Source: Limnovirga soli
Lineage (GTDB): Bacteria; Bacteroidota; Bacteroidia; Chitinophagales; Chitinophagaceae
Assembly (NCBI RefSeq): GCF_013106755.1
Contig: NZ_WHPF01000003.1
Coordinates: 186,001-250,000, forward strand
DNA: 64,000 nt
Direction: 5' to 3'
In this document: piece after piece, positions 53,424-61,452 of the stretch
How positions within the stretch are numbered: position 1 is the stretch's first letter
How the letters are laid out: each line of letters starts with the position of its first letter
Translations under genes and position numbers: made by a program
The notes under the pieces: generated by a model
What the model saw: only the letters and a program-made list of their open reading frames with translations
Databases searched by the model: none
What the model was told of the DNA's origin: nothing

Positions 53424-54560
53424 ATGAAATTGATGAATTATTTTATTTGTGCATGCCTTGCTATAACTACATTGGCGGCATGTAATAATACAGCAACTGT
53501 TAAAGAAACAGTAGCCATTAAAGCCGCTATTAGTAAGCAGGATTGGGGCGAGACGGATGGTACAAAAGTAGACCTCTATACCCTTGTAAACACAAAAGGA
53601 AGTACTGTAAAAATTACTACTTATGGCGGTATTGTAACTTCTTTTGTAACGGCCGATAAAAGTGGTAACACCTCAAGCATTGTTATAGGCTTTGATAGCT
53701 TAAGCGGCTACCTGGCTAAGCCACCATATTTTGGTGCATTGATAGGCCGTTATGGCAACAGGATTGGTAATGCTACATTTACTTTGGATGGTAAAGAATA
53801 CAAACTTGCCGCCAATGATGGAAAAAATCATTTGCATGGCGGTGTAAAGGGTTTTGATAAAGTGGTATGGACTGGCACTGTAATTAGTGATACATTACCC
53901 GCACTTACCTTAACCTATGTAAGCAAAGACGGCGAAGAAGGTTACCCCGGTAACCTGAAAGTTATTGTGCAATACACACTTACCAATGAGGATGAACTTA
54001 AAATTGAATATACTGCCGAAACAGATAAAGCCACACCGGTAAACCTTACCAATCACAGTTATTTTAATTTATCGGGCGATGTAAATAATACCATTCTTAG
54101 CCATACGCTAATGATTGATGCAAACAATTACACACCCGTAGATAGCACATTGATACCTACCGGAGAAATTAAAGTAGTTAAAGGAACACCATTTGATTTT
54201 ACCAGCCCAAAAGCCATTGGTGCAGAAATAGATTCAGTAAAAGGCGGCTACGACCATAATTGGGTATTAAACAGGAAGGGCAGTATTTTGCAAAAGGTAG
54301 CTGTTTTGGCAGATACAGCCAGCGGCCGTAGTTTGGAAGTGTATACCACCGAACCCGGTTTGCAATTTTATACGGGCAATTTCCTGGATGGCAAGTTGGT
54401 AAACAGGGATGGTAAAGCCATTCAACAGCATACTGCTTTATGTTTGGAAACGCAGCATTTTCCCGATTCGCCCAATAAGCCTGCATTCCCTTCAACTATT
54501 TTGCAGCCGGGGCAGCAGTATCACACCGTTACAGTGTACAAAGTAGTGTTGAAAAACTAA
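53424..54560 (+). CDS. galM: Aldose 1-epimerase lipoprotein (378 aa)
   Basis: Mutarotase interconverting alpha and beta aldose anomers. A lipobox LAAC (Cys19) makes it an exported, membrane-anchored form. Family motifs are RYGNRIGNATFTLDG, HLHGGVKGFDKVVW with a substrate-binding His, NLTNHSYFNLSG with the catalytic His, and DHNWVL. The catalytic Glu lies in ALCLETQHFPDSPNKP near the C-terminus. It would supply the arabinose anomer taken up or isomerised by the ara system. Confidence 0.93.
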   Translation: MKLMNYFICACLAITTLAACNNTATVKETVAIKAAISKQDWGETDGTKVDLYTLVNTKGSTVKITTYGGIVTSFVTADKSGNTSSIVIGFDSLSGYLAKPPYFGALIGRYGNRIGNATFTLDGKEYKLAANDGKNHLHGGVKGFDKVVWTGTVISDTLPALTLTYVSKDGEEGYPGNLKVIVQYTLTNEDELKIEYTAETDKATPVNLTNHSYFNLSGDVNNTILSHTLMIDANNYTPVDSTLIPTGEIKVVKGTPFDFTSPKAIGAEIDSVKGGYDHNWVLNRKGSILQKVAVLADTASGRSLEVYTTEPGLQFYTGNFLDGKLVNRDGKAIQQHTALCLETQHFPDSPNKPAFPSTILQPGQQYHTVTVYKVVLKN

Positions 54561-54747
54561 CCGATTTTGGGATGGTTGGGCAAGTTTAATTTCTAAACTT
54601 GTCCTTATAACCCTAACTTCCTTAGTTTTGCCGCGTTTTTGGGAGTTTAACAGCAGTATAATAAGATAAAACAGCACTATAAAACCACTGTTTCGTACTA
54701 TTGTAAATACGTTATAAACCAACTAAATATTTATAAAACAAAACAAC

Positions 54748-55401
54748 ATGAAATTTTTTATCGACACAGCCAATCTTGCTCATATAAGTGAAGCTAATGA
54801 GCTTGGCATTTTGGATGGTGTTACCACCAATCCTACATTAATGGCCAAAGAAGGTATTAAAGGAACAGAAGCTATTAATAATCATTATAAAGCCATTTGC
54901 GAAATTGTAGAAGGCGATATTAGTGCCGAAGTATTATCTACAGACTTTGCAACCATTATAGAAGAAGGTAAAGTATTGGCCGCATTGCACCCCAACATTG
55001 TGGTTAAAGTGCCCATGATTAAAGATGGTATTAAAGCCATCAAATGGTTTACCGATAATGGCATTAAAACAAATTGCACATTGGTATTTTCTGCTGGTCA
55101 GGCTATTTTGGCTGCAAAAGCAGGTGCTACCTACGTATCCCCATTTATCGGTCGTATTGATGATAGCGGTTGGGATGGTATTCAGCTAATTAGGCAAATT
55201 GCTACCATTTACGAAAGACAAGGTTTTAAAACCGAAATATTGGCCGCCTCTATTCGCAATGCCAATCATATTATTGCCTGTGCTGAGGCTGGTGCCAATG
55301 TATGTACCTGCCCCTTAGATTCTATTCTGGCTTTATTAAAACATCCATTAACCGATATTGGCCTGGCTAAATTTTTGGAAGACGCCAAAAAAATGGGTTA
55401 G
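54748..55401 (+). CDS. tal: TalC/FSA-type transaldolase (217 aa)
   Basis: Short transaldolase of the fructose-6-phosphate aldolase subfamily. The start [33 protein letters not shown] and the Schiff-base lysine K87 (NIVVKVPM) are diagnostic; [32 protein letters not shown] follows. Length fits the subfamily. Works with the adjacent transketolase halves to recycle pentose phosphates made from arabinose. Confidence 0.95.
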   Translation: MKFFIDTANLAHISEANELGILDGVTTNPTLMAKEGIKGTEAINNHYKAICEIVEGDISAEVLSTDFATIIEEGKVLAALHPNIVVKVPMIKDGIKAIKWFTDNGIKTNCTLVFSAGQAILAAKAGATYVSPFIGRIDDSGWDGIQLIRQIATIYERQGFKTEILAASIRNANHIIACAEAGANVCTCPLDSILALLKHPLTDIGLAKFLEDAKKMG

Positions 55402-55429
55402 TGATTTTTATTTTTCAAACTTAATTATA

Positions 55430-56275
55430 ATGGTAAACGATATTACAACATTACAACGAACAGCAACGCAGGTACGCAGGGATATTGTGCGTATGGTGCA
55501 TGCCTGTCAATCAGGCCACCCCGGTGGCTCTTTGGGTTGTGCCGATTTTTTGGTGGCACTTTACTTTCATATCATGAACAATAACCCCGCCTTTTCCATG
55601 GATGGTATTGGCGAAGATTTGTTCTTTTTATCCAACGGTCATATTTCGCCGGTATGGTATAGCGTGTTGGCCAGAAGCGGTTATTTTCCGGTTAGTGAAT
55701 TGGCAACCTTCCGCCAACTGGATAGCCGTTTACAGGGGCATCCAACTACACACGAACATTTACCGGGTGTACGTATTGCATCAGGTTCACTTGGTCAGGG
55801 TTTATCTGTGGCAATTGGCGCTGCACTTGCCAAAAAGCTAAATAACGATAAAAGCATCGTATACACCCTGCAGGGCGATGGTGAATTACAGGAAGGCCAA
55901 AACTGGGAAGCATTTATGTTTGCCCCCCACAATAAAGTAGACAATATTATTGCTACAATAGATTATAACGGTCAGCAAATTGATGGCCCTACCAGCAAAG
56001 TATTAAGCCTGGGTAATTTAAAAGCCAAGCTGGAAGCTTTTGATTGGGAAGTGTTGGAAATGGATGGTAACGATATGGATAATGTAATCAGTACCATGGC
56101 ACTGGCAAAATCAAAAACCGGGCATGGTGTACCTATTGCCATTTTAATGAAAACAGTTATGGGCAATGGCGTAGATTATATGATGGGTACCCATAAATGG
56201 CATGGCTCTGCACCAAACGATGCACAATTGGCCGCCGCATTAGCACAGTTAGAAGAAACATTGGGCGACTATTAA
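55430..56275 (+). CDS. tktA: Transketolase, N-terminal subunit (281 aa)
   Basis: Carries the thiamine-diphosphate-binding half: HACQSGHPGGSLGCADFLV near the start, GSLGQGLSVAIGAALA, and the ThDP/Mg motif GDGELQEGQNWEAFMFA to NIIATIDYNGQQ. It ends after HKWHGSAPNDAQL. The ATG at 55430, 28 nt after tal, is used; an upstream in-frame start overlaps tal. The separate C-terminal half follows after a 179-nt gap filled by two dispersed repeats. Confidence 0.95.
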   Translation: MVNDITTLQRTATQVRRDIVRMVHACQSGHPGGSLGCADFLVALYFHIMNNNPAFSMDGIGEDLFFLSNGHISPVWYSVLARSGYFPVSELATFRQLDSRLQGHPTTHEHLPGVRIASGSLGQGLSVAIGAALAKKLNNDKSIVYTLQGDGELQEGQNWEAFMFAPHNKVDNIIATIDYNGQQIDGPTSKVLSLGNLKAKLEAFDWEVLEMDGNDMDNVISTMALAKSKTGHGVPIAILMKTVMGNGVDYMMGTHKWHGSAPNDAQLAAALAQLEETLGDY

Positions 56276-56320
56276 AATAATTTGTTGGTAACCGGCAGTT
56301 GTTTTTCATGGCATCGCCGC

Positions 56321-56339
56321 TTGTGTCACTCACTTGTAC
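56321..56339 (-). repeat. Dispersed repeat core, type II
   Basis: Exact type II core between the two transketolase subunits; TGCCGGTTACC box near 56290. Confidence 0.72.
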
Positions 56340-56387
56340 GTTCAGTACCCTATGCGGCAAAAAAATAGGGCCGAATAAATTGCTATA

Positions 56388-56406
56388 GTACAAGAGTGCG
56401 ACGCAA
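56388..56406 (+). repeat. Dispersed repeat core, type I
   Basis: Exact core followed by GTAAAGCTG; GCCGGGTTC box near 56430; head-to-head partner of 56321. Confidence 0.72.
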
Positions 56407-56454
56407 GTAAAGCTGAAAAAGTATCAAAAGCCGGGTTCAAAAAAAACATACACA

Positions 56455-57408
56455 ATGAAAAAATATACATACACAGAAAAAAAAGATACACGTTCTGGTT
56501 TTGGCGCCGGCTTATACGAGGCTGGTCAGCGTAACCCCAATGTAGTAGCACTGTGCGCCGATTTAGTTGGCTCTCTTAAAATGGAAGCTTTTATAAAAGA
56601 TTTTCCTGATCGTTTTGTGCAGGTAGGTATTGCAGAAGCCAATATGATTGGTATAGCAGCAGGTTTAACCATAGGTGGTAAAATTCCATTTACGGGTACA
56701 TTTGCCAATTTTTCTACTGGCCGCGTATACGATCAAATTCGCCAGTCTGTAGCTTACTCAAATAAAAATGTAAAAATTTGTGCCTCTCATGCCGGTTTAA
56801 CACTAGGCGAAGATGGCGCTACCCACCAAATACTGGAAGACATCGGATTAATGAAAATGTTGCCCGGTATGACGGTGATAAATACCTGCGATTATAATCA
56901 AACCAAAGCGGCTACACTGGCTATTGCCGAATACGAAGGCCCTGTTTACCTTCGCTTTGGCCGCCCTGTGGTGCCCATTTTTACCGAAGCCGACCAAAAA
57001 TTTGAAATTGGCAAAGCATGGATGGTAAACGAAGGTGCGGATGTGAGCATTTTTGCCACAGGCCACTTGGTTTGGGAAGCCATAAAAGCCGGTGAAATGC
57101 TGGCCGAAATGGGTATTGATGCAGAAATTATCAATATTCACACTATCAAACCACTTGACGAAGCAGCAGTATTGGCATCTGTAGCCAAAACTAGATGTGT
57201 GGTAAGTGCCGAAGAGCATAACCGTATTGGTGGTTTGGGCGATAGTATCGCTCAGTTGCTAATGAAGCACGATCCTGTACCAATGGAATTTGTAGCCGTA
57301 AACGATTCGTTTGGCGAAAGCGGTAAACCAGATTTACTGATGAAGAAATATGGTTTGGATGACGCACATATAGTAAAAGCAGTGCAGGCAGTATTGCAAA
57401 GAAAATAA
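56455..57408 (+). CDS. tktB: Transketolase, C-terminal subunit (317 aa)
   Basis: The pyrimidine-binding half of transketolase: DTRSGFGAGLYEAG at the start, CADLVGSLKMEAF, FVQVGIAEANMIGIAAGLTIGG with the catalytic Glu, and ASHAGLTLGEDGATHQILEDIG. The last third is the C-terminal Rossmann-like domain. Forms a heterotetramer with the upstream N subunit. Complete length for the split type. Confidence 0.95.
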   Translation: MKKYTYTEKKDTRSGFGAGLYEAGQRNPNVVALCADLVGSLKMEAFIKDFPDRFVQVGIAEANMIGIAAGLTIGGKIPFTGTFANFSTGRVYDQIRQSVAYSNKNVKICASHAGLTLGEDGATHQILEDIGLMKMLPGMTVINTCDYNQTKAATLAIAEYEGPVYLRFGRPVVPIFTEADQKFEIGKAWMVNEGADVSIFATGHLVWEAIKAGEMLAEMGIDAEIINIHTIKPLDEAAVLASVAKTRCVVSAEEHNRIGGLGDSIAQLLMKHDPVPMEFVAVNDSFGESGKPDLLMKKYGLDDAHIVKAVQAVLQRK

Positions 57409-57431
57409 TTAAGTAAGAAGGGCACACGCAC

Positions 57432-58094
57432 ATGTTAAAAAACATAAAGGCATTTATTTTTGATCTTAATGGCACCATGATTGATGACATGGCTTATCAT
57501 ACCGAAGCCTGGTTAGAGATTATAAACAATGATTTGGGCGGTAGCCTTAGCCGGGATGAAGTAAAAGTGCAGATGTACGGTAAAAATGAAGAGGTGCTGG
57601 CCCGCATTTTTGGCGAAGGGTATTTTACACCAGAAAAAGCTGCAGAAATATCAGTGGAAAAGGAGCGGAGATACCAGAAAACTTTTTTGCCACATCTTTC
57701 TTTGTTACCCGGTTTACATGCTTTTTTGGATGAAGCAAAAGCTGCCGGTGTATTAATGGCCATCGGTTCTGCAGCCATTACATTTAATATAGATTTTGTA
57801 CTGGATAATTTACAAATCAGGCATTATTTTAACGCAATTGTTAGCGCCGATGATGTGGCAATAAGTAAACCCAATCCGGAAACTTTTATTAAATGTGCCC
57901 AATTATTGGGGGTTACACCAGCCGAATGCATTGTTTTTGAAGATGCACCAAAAGGTGTGGAAGCTGCACAAAATGCGCAAATGCAATCTGTAGTACTAAC
58001 CACCACCCATGAAGCAGCAGAGTTTAACCAGTACCAATATATAAAACGCTATTTGCAAAATTATGAGGGTTTAAGAGTAGAAGACTTATTATAA
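57432..58094 (+). CDS. HAD superfamily, beta-phosphoglucomutase-like (220 aa)
   Basis: A subfamily IA HAD protein with an alpha-helical cap (about 17-90), motif II GSAA (about 117), motif III lysine in ADDVAISKPNPETF and motif IV VFEDAPKGVEAA. Motif I reads FDLNGTMIDD: nucleophile D11 is present, but the usual second Asp is N13. The acid/base function would therefore be altered. Position after the transketolase genes suggests a sugar-phosphate substrate. It ends with its own terminator. Confidence 0.88.
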   Translation: MLKNIKAFIFDLNGTMIDDMAYHTEAWLEIINNDLGGSLSRDEVKVQMYGKNEEVLARIFGEGYFTPEKAAEISVEKERRYQKTFLPHLSLLPGLHAFLDEAKAAGVLMAIGSAAITFNIDFVLDNLQIRHYFNAIVSADDVAISKPNPETFIKCAQLLGVTPAECIVFEDAPKGVEAAQNAQMQSVVLTTTHEAAEFNQYQYIKRYLQNYEGLRVEDLL

Positions 58095-58114
58095 ATACAT
58101 TACACATATCTGCA

Positions 58115-58143
58115 AAAACCCCGGTAAAGCCGGGGTTTTTTTA
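58115..58143 (+). terminator. Terminator of the arabinose-side operon
   Basis: AAAACCCCGG, TAAAG, CCGGGGTTTT followed by T-run. Confidence 0.9.
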
Positions 58144-58183
58144 TGTTGAAAATTGATTATAACCTTATGTATTGGTTTTTTGG

Positions 58184-58219
58184 CGTGATAAATCACGGCC
58201 ACCTGCGTGATAAATCACG
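58184..58219. promoter_or_regulatory. Tandem 14-bp palindromes next to a promoter
   Basis: CGTGATAAATCACG occurs twice, at 58184-58197 and 58206-58219, exactly 22 bp apart centre to centre (two helical turns). The second copy abuts the -33 TTG (58220-58222) of a Bacteroidota-type promoter, the right place for an activator or repressor dimer pair. Confidence 0.7.
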
Positions 58220-58250
58220 TTGTTTGGTATAAAAAGGCACATTATTTTTG
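58220..58250 (+). promoter_or_regulatory. Promoter of the candidate small RNA
   Basis: TTG (58220-58222), 20 nt, TATTTTTG (58243-58250), the same -7 octamer as in the cassette promoters. Transcription should start near 58257. Confidence 0.6.
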
Positions 58251-58256
58251 TGGTAC

Positions 58257-58370
58257 TAAAATACACTCATATAAAATATACTATCCTATTTAAGTAGTTT
58301 GATTGCCTAAATAACAATTAGACGATTTGGTAAATTAGCCCTGATATATTTATATCGGGGTGTTTTTTTT
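58257..58370 (+). ncRNA. Candidate ~115-nt regulated small RNA or attenuated leader
   Basis: Between the promoter and a hairpin terminator there is no ORF of note. It could be a free small RNA, or a leader whose terminator attenuates the 58451 gene 80 nt further on. No known RNA family is recognised by eye. Confidence 0.4.
58339..58370 (+). terminator. Terminator or attenuator before the 58451 gene
   Basis: CCCTGATAT pairs with ATATCGGGG (one T-G pair, 9 bp) followed by a T-run of eight. Confidence 0.7.
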
Positions 58371-58450
58371 ATGGCAGTAAAGTATAAAATTCTTCTACCA
58401 GTATTCTAATAATTGCAGAACTTCATGTTTCATCTGTTCAACAACAAAAC

Positions 58451-59296
58451 ATGAAAAAAATTGTAAACTTGCTATTCTTGTCGGCCTTATTAATGCTAAC
58501 GGTTACAGCCTTTGCGCCTGATGTGAACCCGGTAAAAGATTGGAAATTTGGGGTGGCATTGTGGACATTTCATACCGTTAATTTTCCTGCCTCATTGGAT
58601 AAAGTGGATAGTGCTGGCATTAAATACATAGAGCCCAATACCTTTCATAGTGCTGGTCCTGAGTTTAATGATTCTACCATTGGCCAATTATGCCCTGCCA
58701 GTATTCTAAAGTTAAAGGATATGATTGCCCAAAAAGGGTTAAAGGTGAAATCTGTATATGTGGTAGGCGGCAAAACCATCGAATCCTGGAAACAACAGTT
58801 TGAAATAGCCCATTTATTTGGAGTAGATTTTGTAACTACCGAACCCCCGCTAACCATGTGGGATAGTATTGATAGCCTTGCCGACGTATATAAATTAAAA
58901 GTGGCTATACACGAGCATTGGAAAGGGGTTAGCGATTACTGGAACCCCGATATTGTGTTGGCAGCTATAAAAGGACACCCAAATTTTGGCGTTTGTGCCG
59001 ATCTTGGCCATTGGCCCAAAAGTGGTATAAACCCATTGGATGCAGTTAAAAAATTAAGTGGCCATATTATAGCCGTACATTTAAAAGATATAGCCGCTTA
59101 TAACGATCCCAAATTAAGAGACGTACCGGTTGGCACAGGCGTAGTAGATTTTCCGGCCATTTTTGCCGAACTAAAAAAGCAAAACTTTAAAGGCTATATC
59201 TATATTGAACGCGATGCCGAGGATTTGCCAAGCAACCTGCCATCAGTATTAAATACGGTGACTTATTATAATAAAGAAGTTAAAAAGCTGCAATAG
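58451..59296 (+). CDS. Exported sugar isomerase/epimerase-like TIM barrel (281 aa)
   Basis: Signal peptide about 1-21 (ending VTAFA). The body is the xylose-isomerase-like TIM barrel: FGVALWTFHTVNFP, KYIEPNTFHSAG, VAIHEHWKG, FGVCADLGHWPKSG, IAVHLKDI and YIYIERD provide the usual Glu, His and Asp metal ligands. Exported members act on sugars or sugar derivatives, often with DUF1080 proteins; one DUF1080 protein is encoded at 13130-13921. Substrate not defined. Confidence 0.85.
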   Translation: MKKIVNLLFLSALLMLTVTAFAPDVNPVKDWKFGVALWTFHTVNFPASLDKVDSAGIKYIEPNTFHSAGPEFNDSTIGQLCPASILKLKDMIAQKGLKVKSVYVVGGKTIESWKQQFEIAHLFGVDFVTTEPPLTMWDSIDSLADVYKLKVAIHEHWKGVSDYWNPDIVLAAIKGHPNFGVCADLGHWPKSGINPLDAVKKLSGHIIAVHLKDIAAYNDPKLRDVPVGTGVVDFPAIFAELKKQNFKGYIYIERDAEDLPSNLPSVLNTVTYYNKEVKKLQ

Positions 59297-59332
59297 GTGG
59301 TGGGCAGGCAAAAGAACTATTGGCATCGTTCC

Positions 59333-59351
59333 TTGTGTCACTCACTTTTGC
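59333..59351 (-). repeat. Dispersed repeat core, type II (diverged)
   Basis: Minus strand ends GCAAAAGTGAGTGACACAA; upstream TTTGCTGCA is intact near 59367. Confidence 0.55.
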
Positions 59352-59489
59352 TGTATAACCATTTGCAGCAAAAAACTGTTTAAACTAATAGCTGCTTGGC
59401 GTTATTCAATTAAACGCACAGAATAAAATGCCTATTGTTTTTTATAATCTAAAATTTGCTTGTACATTAGAAAAATAAAACACTGTTAT

Positions 59490-59882
59490 ATGAAAAAATT
59501 GATTTTTAGTTTATTGGCCATCGTAGGTTTTGCAACAGCATCCATGGCGCAGGATTCTACTACTTATAAAGAATTTTATGGTATTTATAAGTTTAATGAT
59601 GGCAGCCCGGTTGCACAGGTAGAAGTGCTTTGGCAGGATAATATTCTTAACCTAACATCCGATATGGGTACGGCTACCATGGAGTTGATTGGTAAAGATA
59701 GTTTTAGTATGAGCTACGCAGGTGGCACTATTGTGTTTCAGCGCGATTCTGTGAACAAGAAAGTTATTTCATTAACTATTTATGTAAGCGGTATGGAACT
59801 GGTTGGTACTAGGGTAGAACCCGCATCAGCCTATTTTAACCGCAGGTATATGCGTAAAGAAGAACCAATTGCTGCCCGTTAA
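59490..59882 (+). CDS. Hypothetical exported protein (130 aa)
   Basis: Signal peptide 1-20 (MKKLIFSLLAIVGFATASMA) followed by a small beta-rich domain (KEFYGIYKFNDGSPVAQVEV, MELIGKDSFSMSYAGGTIVF). It looks like the lipocalin-like or DUF3471-type tails of Bacteroidota exported proteins, but I cannot assign it. The TTG ten codons upstream is not used since the signal starts at 59490. Confidence 0.75.
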   Translation: MKKLIFSLLAIVGFATASMAQDSTTYKEFYGIYKFNDGSPVAQVEVLWQDNILNLTSDMGTATMELIGKDSFSMSYAGGTIVFQRDSVNKKVISLTIYVSGMELVGTRVEPASAYFNRRYMRKEEPIAAR

Positions 59883-59922
59883 TAAAGCAGTTAAATAATT
59901 GCTGCCATGTAAGTGGAACGAT

Positions 59923-59940
59923 GAAGTGATTGCGACGCAA
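59923..59940 (+). repeat. Dispersed repeat core, type I (degenerate)
   Basis: Only the 3' part TGCGACGCAA matches the core; GCTGCCA upstream and ATGCCCG downstream fit the element layout. Confidence 0.5.
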
Positions 59941-60008
59941 GCGGCGATGCCATTATAGCAAATGCCCGTATTACAAAATGTTTTAACTGGTGTAAAGCCA
60001 AAGAGAAA

Positions 60009-60038
60009 ATGCCCTGTTTTGCAGGGCATTTTTTTTGA
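60009..60038. terminator. Bidirectional terminator between convergent genes
   Basis: AATGCCCTG and CAGGGCATT (loop TTTTG) followed by a T-run of about ten; A-run at the other side. Confidence 0.85.
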
Positions 60039-60040
60039 GT

Positions 60041-61399
60041 TTAAAATATATGTGTTAACAAATCTGTTTGTTGCAACTGCTCTTGTACGCCTGTTTGCAG
60101 GTTTTTAAGCACGCAAGTTTTTTCCTCCATTTCTTTGGTGCCAATAATTACCACATAGGGAATATTTTTTTTCTCGGCATATTTAAACTGCTTGTCAAAC
60201 TTGGTTTGCTCGTGAAATAATTCGCAGCTAATTCCACCGTGGCGTAATTGCTGCATTAATGTAAATGCTGTTTTGCCTTCTGCAGCGCCAAGGTTAAAAA
60301 ATAATATTTTGGTACTGTTTTGCACATTGGCCGGAAACAAAGCAAGTTCCTCCATTACATCATAAATTCTGTCTACCCCAAAACTAATTCCTACGCCGGG
60401 TATATTGGGTACATCGAATAAACCTGTTAAATCATCGTACCTGCCGCCGCCGCCAATACTACCCATTTGAACCCCATTTGCCTTTATTTCGAAAATAATG
60501 CCGGTATAATAATTTAGTCCGCGTGCCAGTGTAAAATCTGCTTTTACAGCATGATTATCGGGCTGGTATTGGAGGATAAATGAAATTTCTTCAATGCCTT
60601 TTTTACCGGTTTCGGTATGTCCCACCAGTTGGGTAATTTGTTCCAACATTTCTTCGTTGCTTCCTTTAACCAGCAGGTACTGTTCAATAATGCTAACCTG
60701 AGCAGAGGTAAGGCCTCTTTCAGTAAGTTCTTCTTTTACTTTTTCAATTCCAATTTTATCCAGTTTATCAATGGCAACAGTAATATCAGTGAGTTTATCG
60801 GAGCCTCCGCATATTTCGGCCAATGCGGCTAAAATTTTTCTGCTATTTATTTTTAAATCTACATCAATGCCCAGTTTTTTGAAAACGGTAGCATAAATAT
60901 TGGTGAATTCTACTTCGTTTATTAAGGCATTGCTTCCAACAACGTCAGCATCGCACTGATAAAACTCACGGTAACGGCCTCTTTGCGGTCTGTCGGCCCG
61001 CCATACGGGCTGTATTTGGTAACGCTTAAAAGGAAAACTAAGCTGGCCATGGTTCATGGCCACATAACGGGCAAAAGGTATTGTAAGGTCATAACGAAGT
61101 GCCCTTTCGGTAATACCTTTAATATTTTTACCTGCTAACACTTTTTCAAAATCCAGTTTAATTTGAGCCTGCTTCTGGGGGTTATCTAATCCGTTATTTA
61201 GTATTTTAAAAATTAGTTTGTCGCCTTCTTCCCCATATTTCCCCATTAAGGTTTCTATGTTTTCCATGGCAGGGGTTTCTAAGGGTTGAAAGCCATATAA
61301 TTCAAATACGCTGCGTATGGTATTGAAAATATAGTTTCTTTTAAGCACTACTTCTGCGCTAAAATCTCTTGTGCCCTGTGGTAAACTAGGTTTTGCCAT
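60041..61399 (-). CDS. hisS: Histidyl-tRNA synthetase (452 aa)
   Basis: Class II synthetase. The start KPSLPQGTRDFSAEVVLKRNY, motif 2 region QPVWRADRPQRGRYREFYQCDAD, the histidine loop LARGLNYYTGIIFE and motif 3 GGGGRYDDLTGLFDVPNIPGVGISFGVDR are all present, followed by the anticodon-binding domain. Full length for bacteria. Monocistronic, with TACCTTTG at 61440-61447 as a likely -7 box. Confidence 0.96.
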   Translation of the reverse strand: MAKPSLPQGTRDFSAEVVLKRNYIFNTIRSVFELYGFQPLETPAMENIETLMGKYGEEGDKLIFKILNNGLDNPQKQAQIKLDFEKVLAGKNIKGITERALRYDLTIPFARYVAMNHGQLSFPFKRYQIQPVWRADRPQRGRYREFYQCDADVVGSNALINEVEFTNIYATVFKKLGIDVDLKINSRKILAALAEICGGSDKLTDITVAIDKLDKIGIEKVKEELTERGLTSAQVSIIEQYLLVKGSNEEMLEQITQLVGHTETGKKGIEEISFILQYQPDNHAVKADFTLARGLNYYTGIIFEIKANGVQMGSIGGGGRYDDLTGLFDVPNIPGVGISFGVDRIYDVMEELALFPANVQNSTKILFFNLGAAEGKTAFTLMQQLRHGGISCELFHEQTKFDKQFKYAEKKNIPYVVIIGTKEMEEKTCVLKNLQTGVQEQLQQTDLLTHIF

Positions 61400-61439
61400 A
61401 TAATATGCTTTAAAATACTTGCTTTGGTAAATTGAAATG

Positions 61440-61447
61440 CAAAGGTA
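61440..61447 (-). promoter_or_regulatory. Predicted -7 box of hisS
   Basis: TACCTTTG on the minus strand, 40 nt before the ATG. The -33 region is poor. Confidence 0.4.
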
Positions 61448-61452
61448 ATTTG

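Noticed and set aside
8956-59940. Dispersed repeats as rho-independent terminators
   Set aside because: The cores are not followed by T-runs, and several lie between co-directional genes or before promoters; true terminators were found separately.
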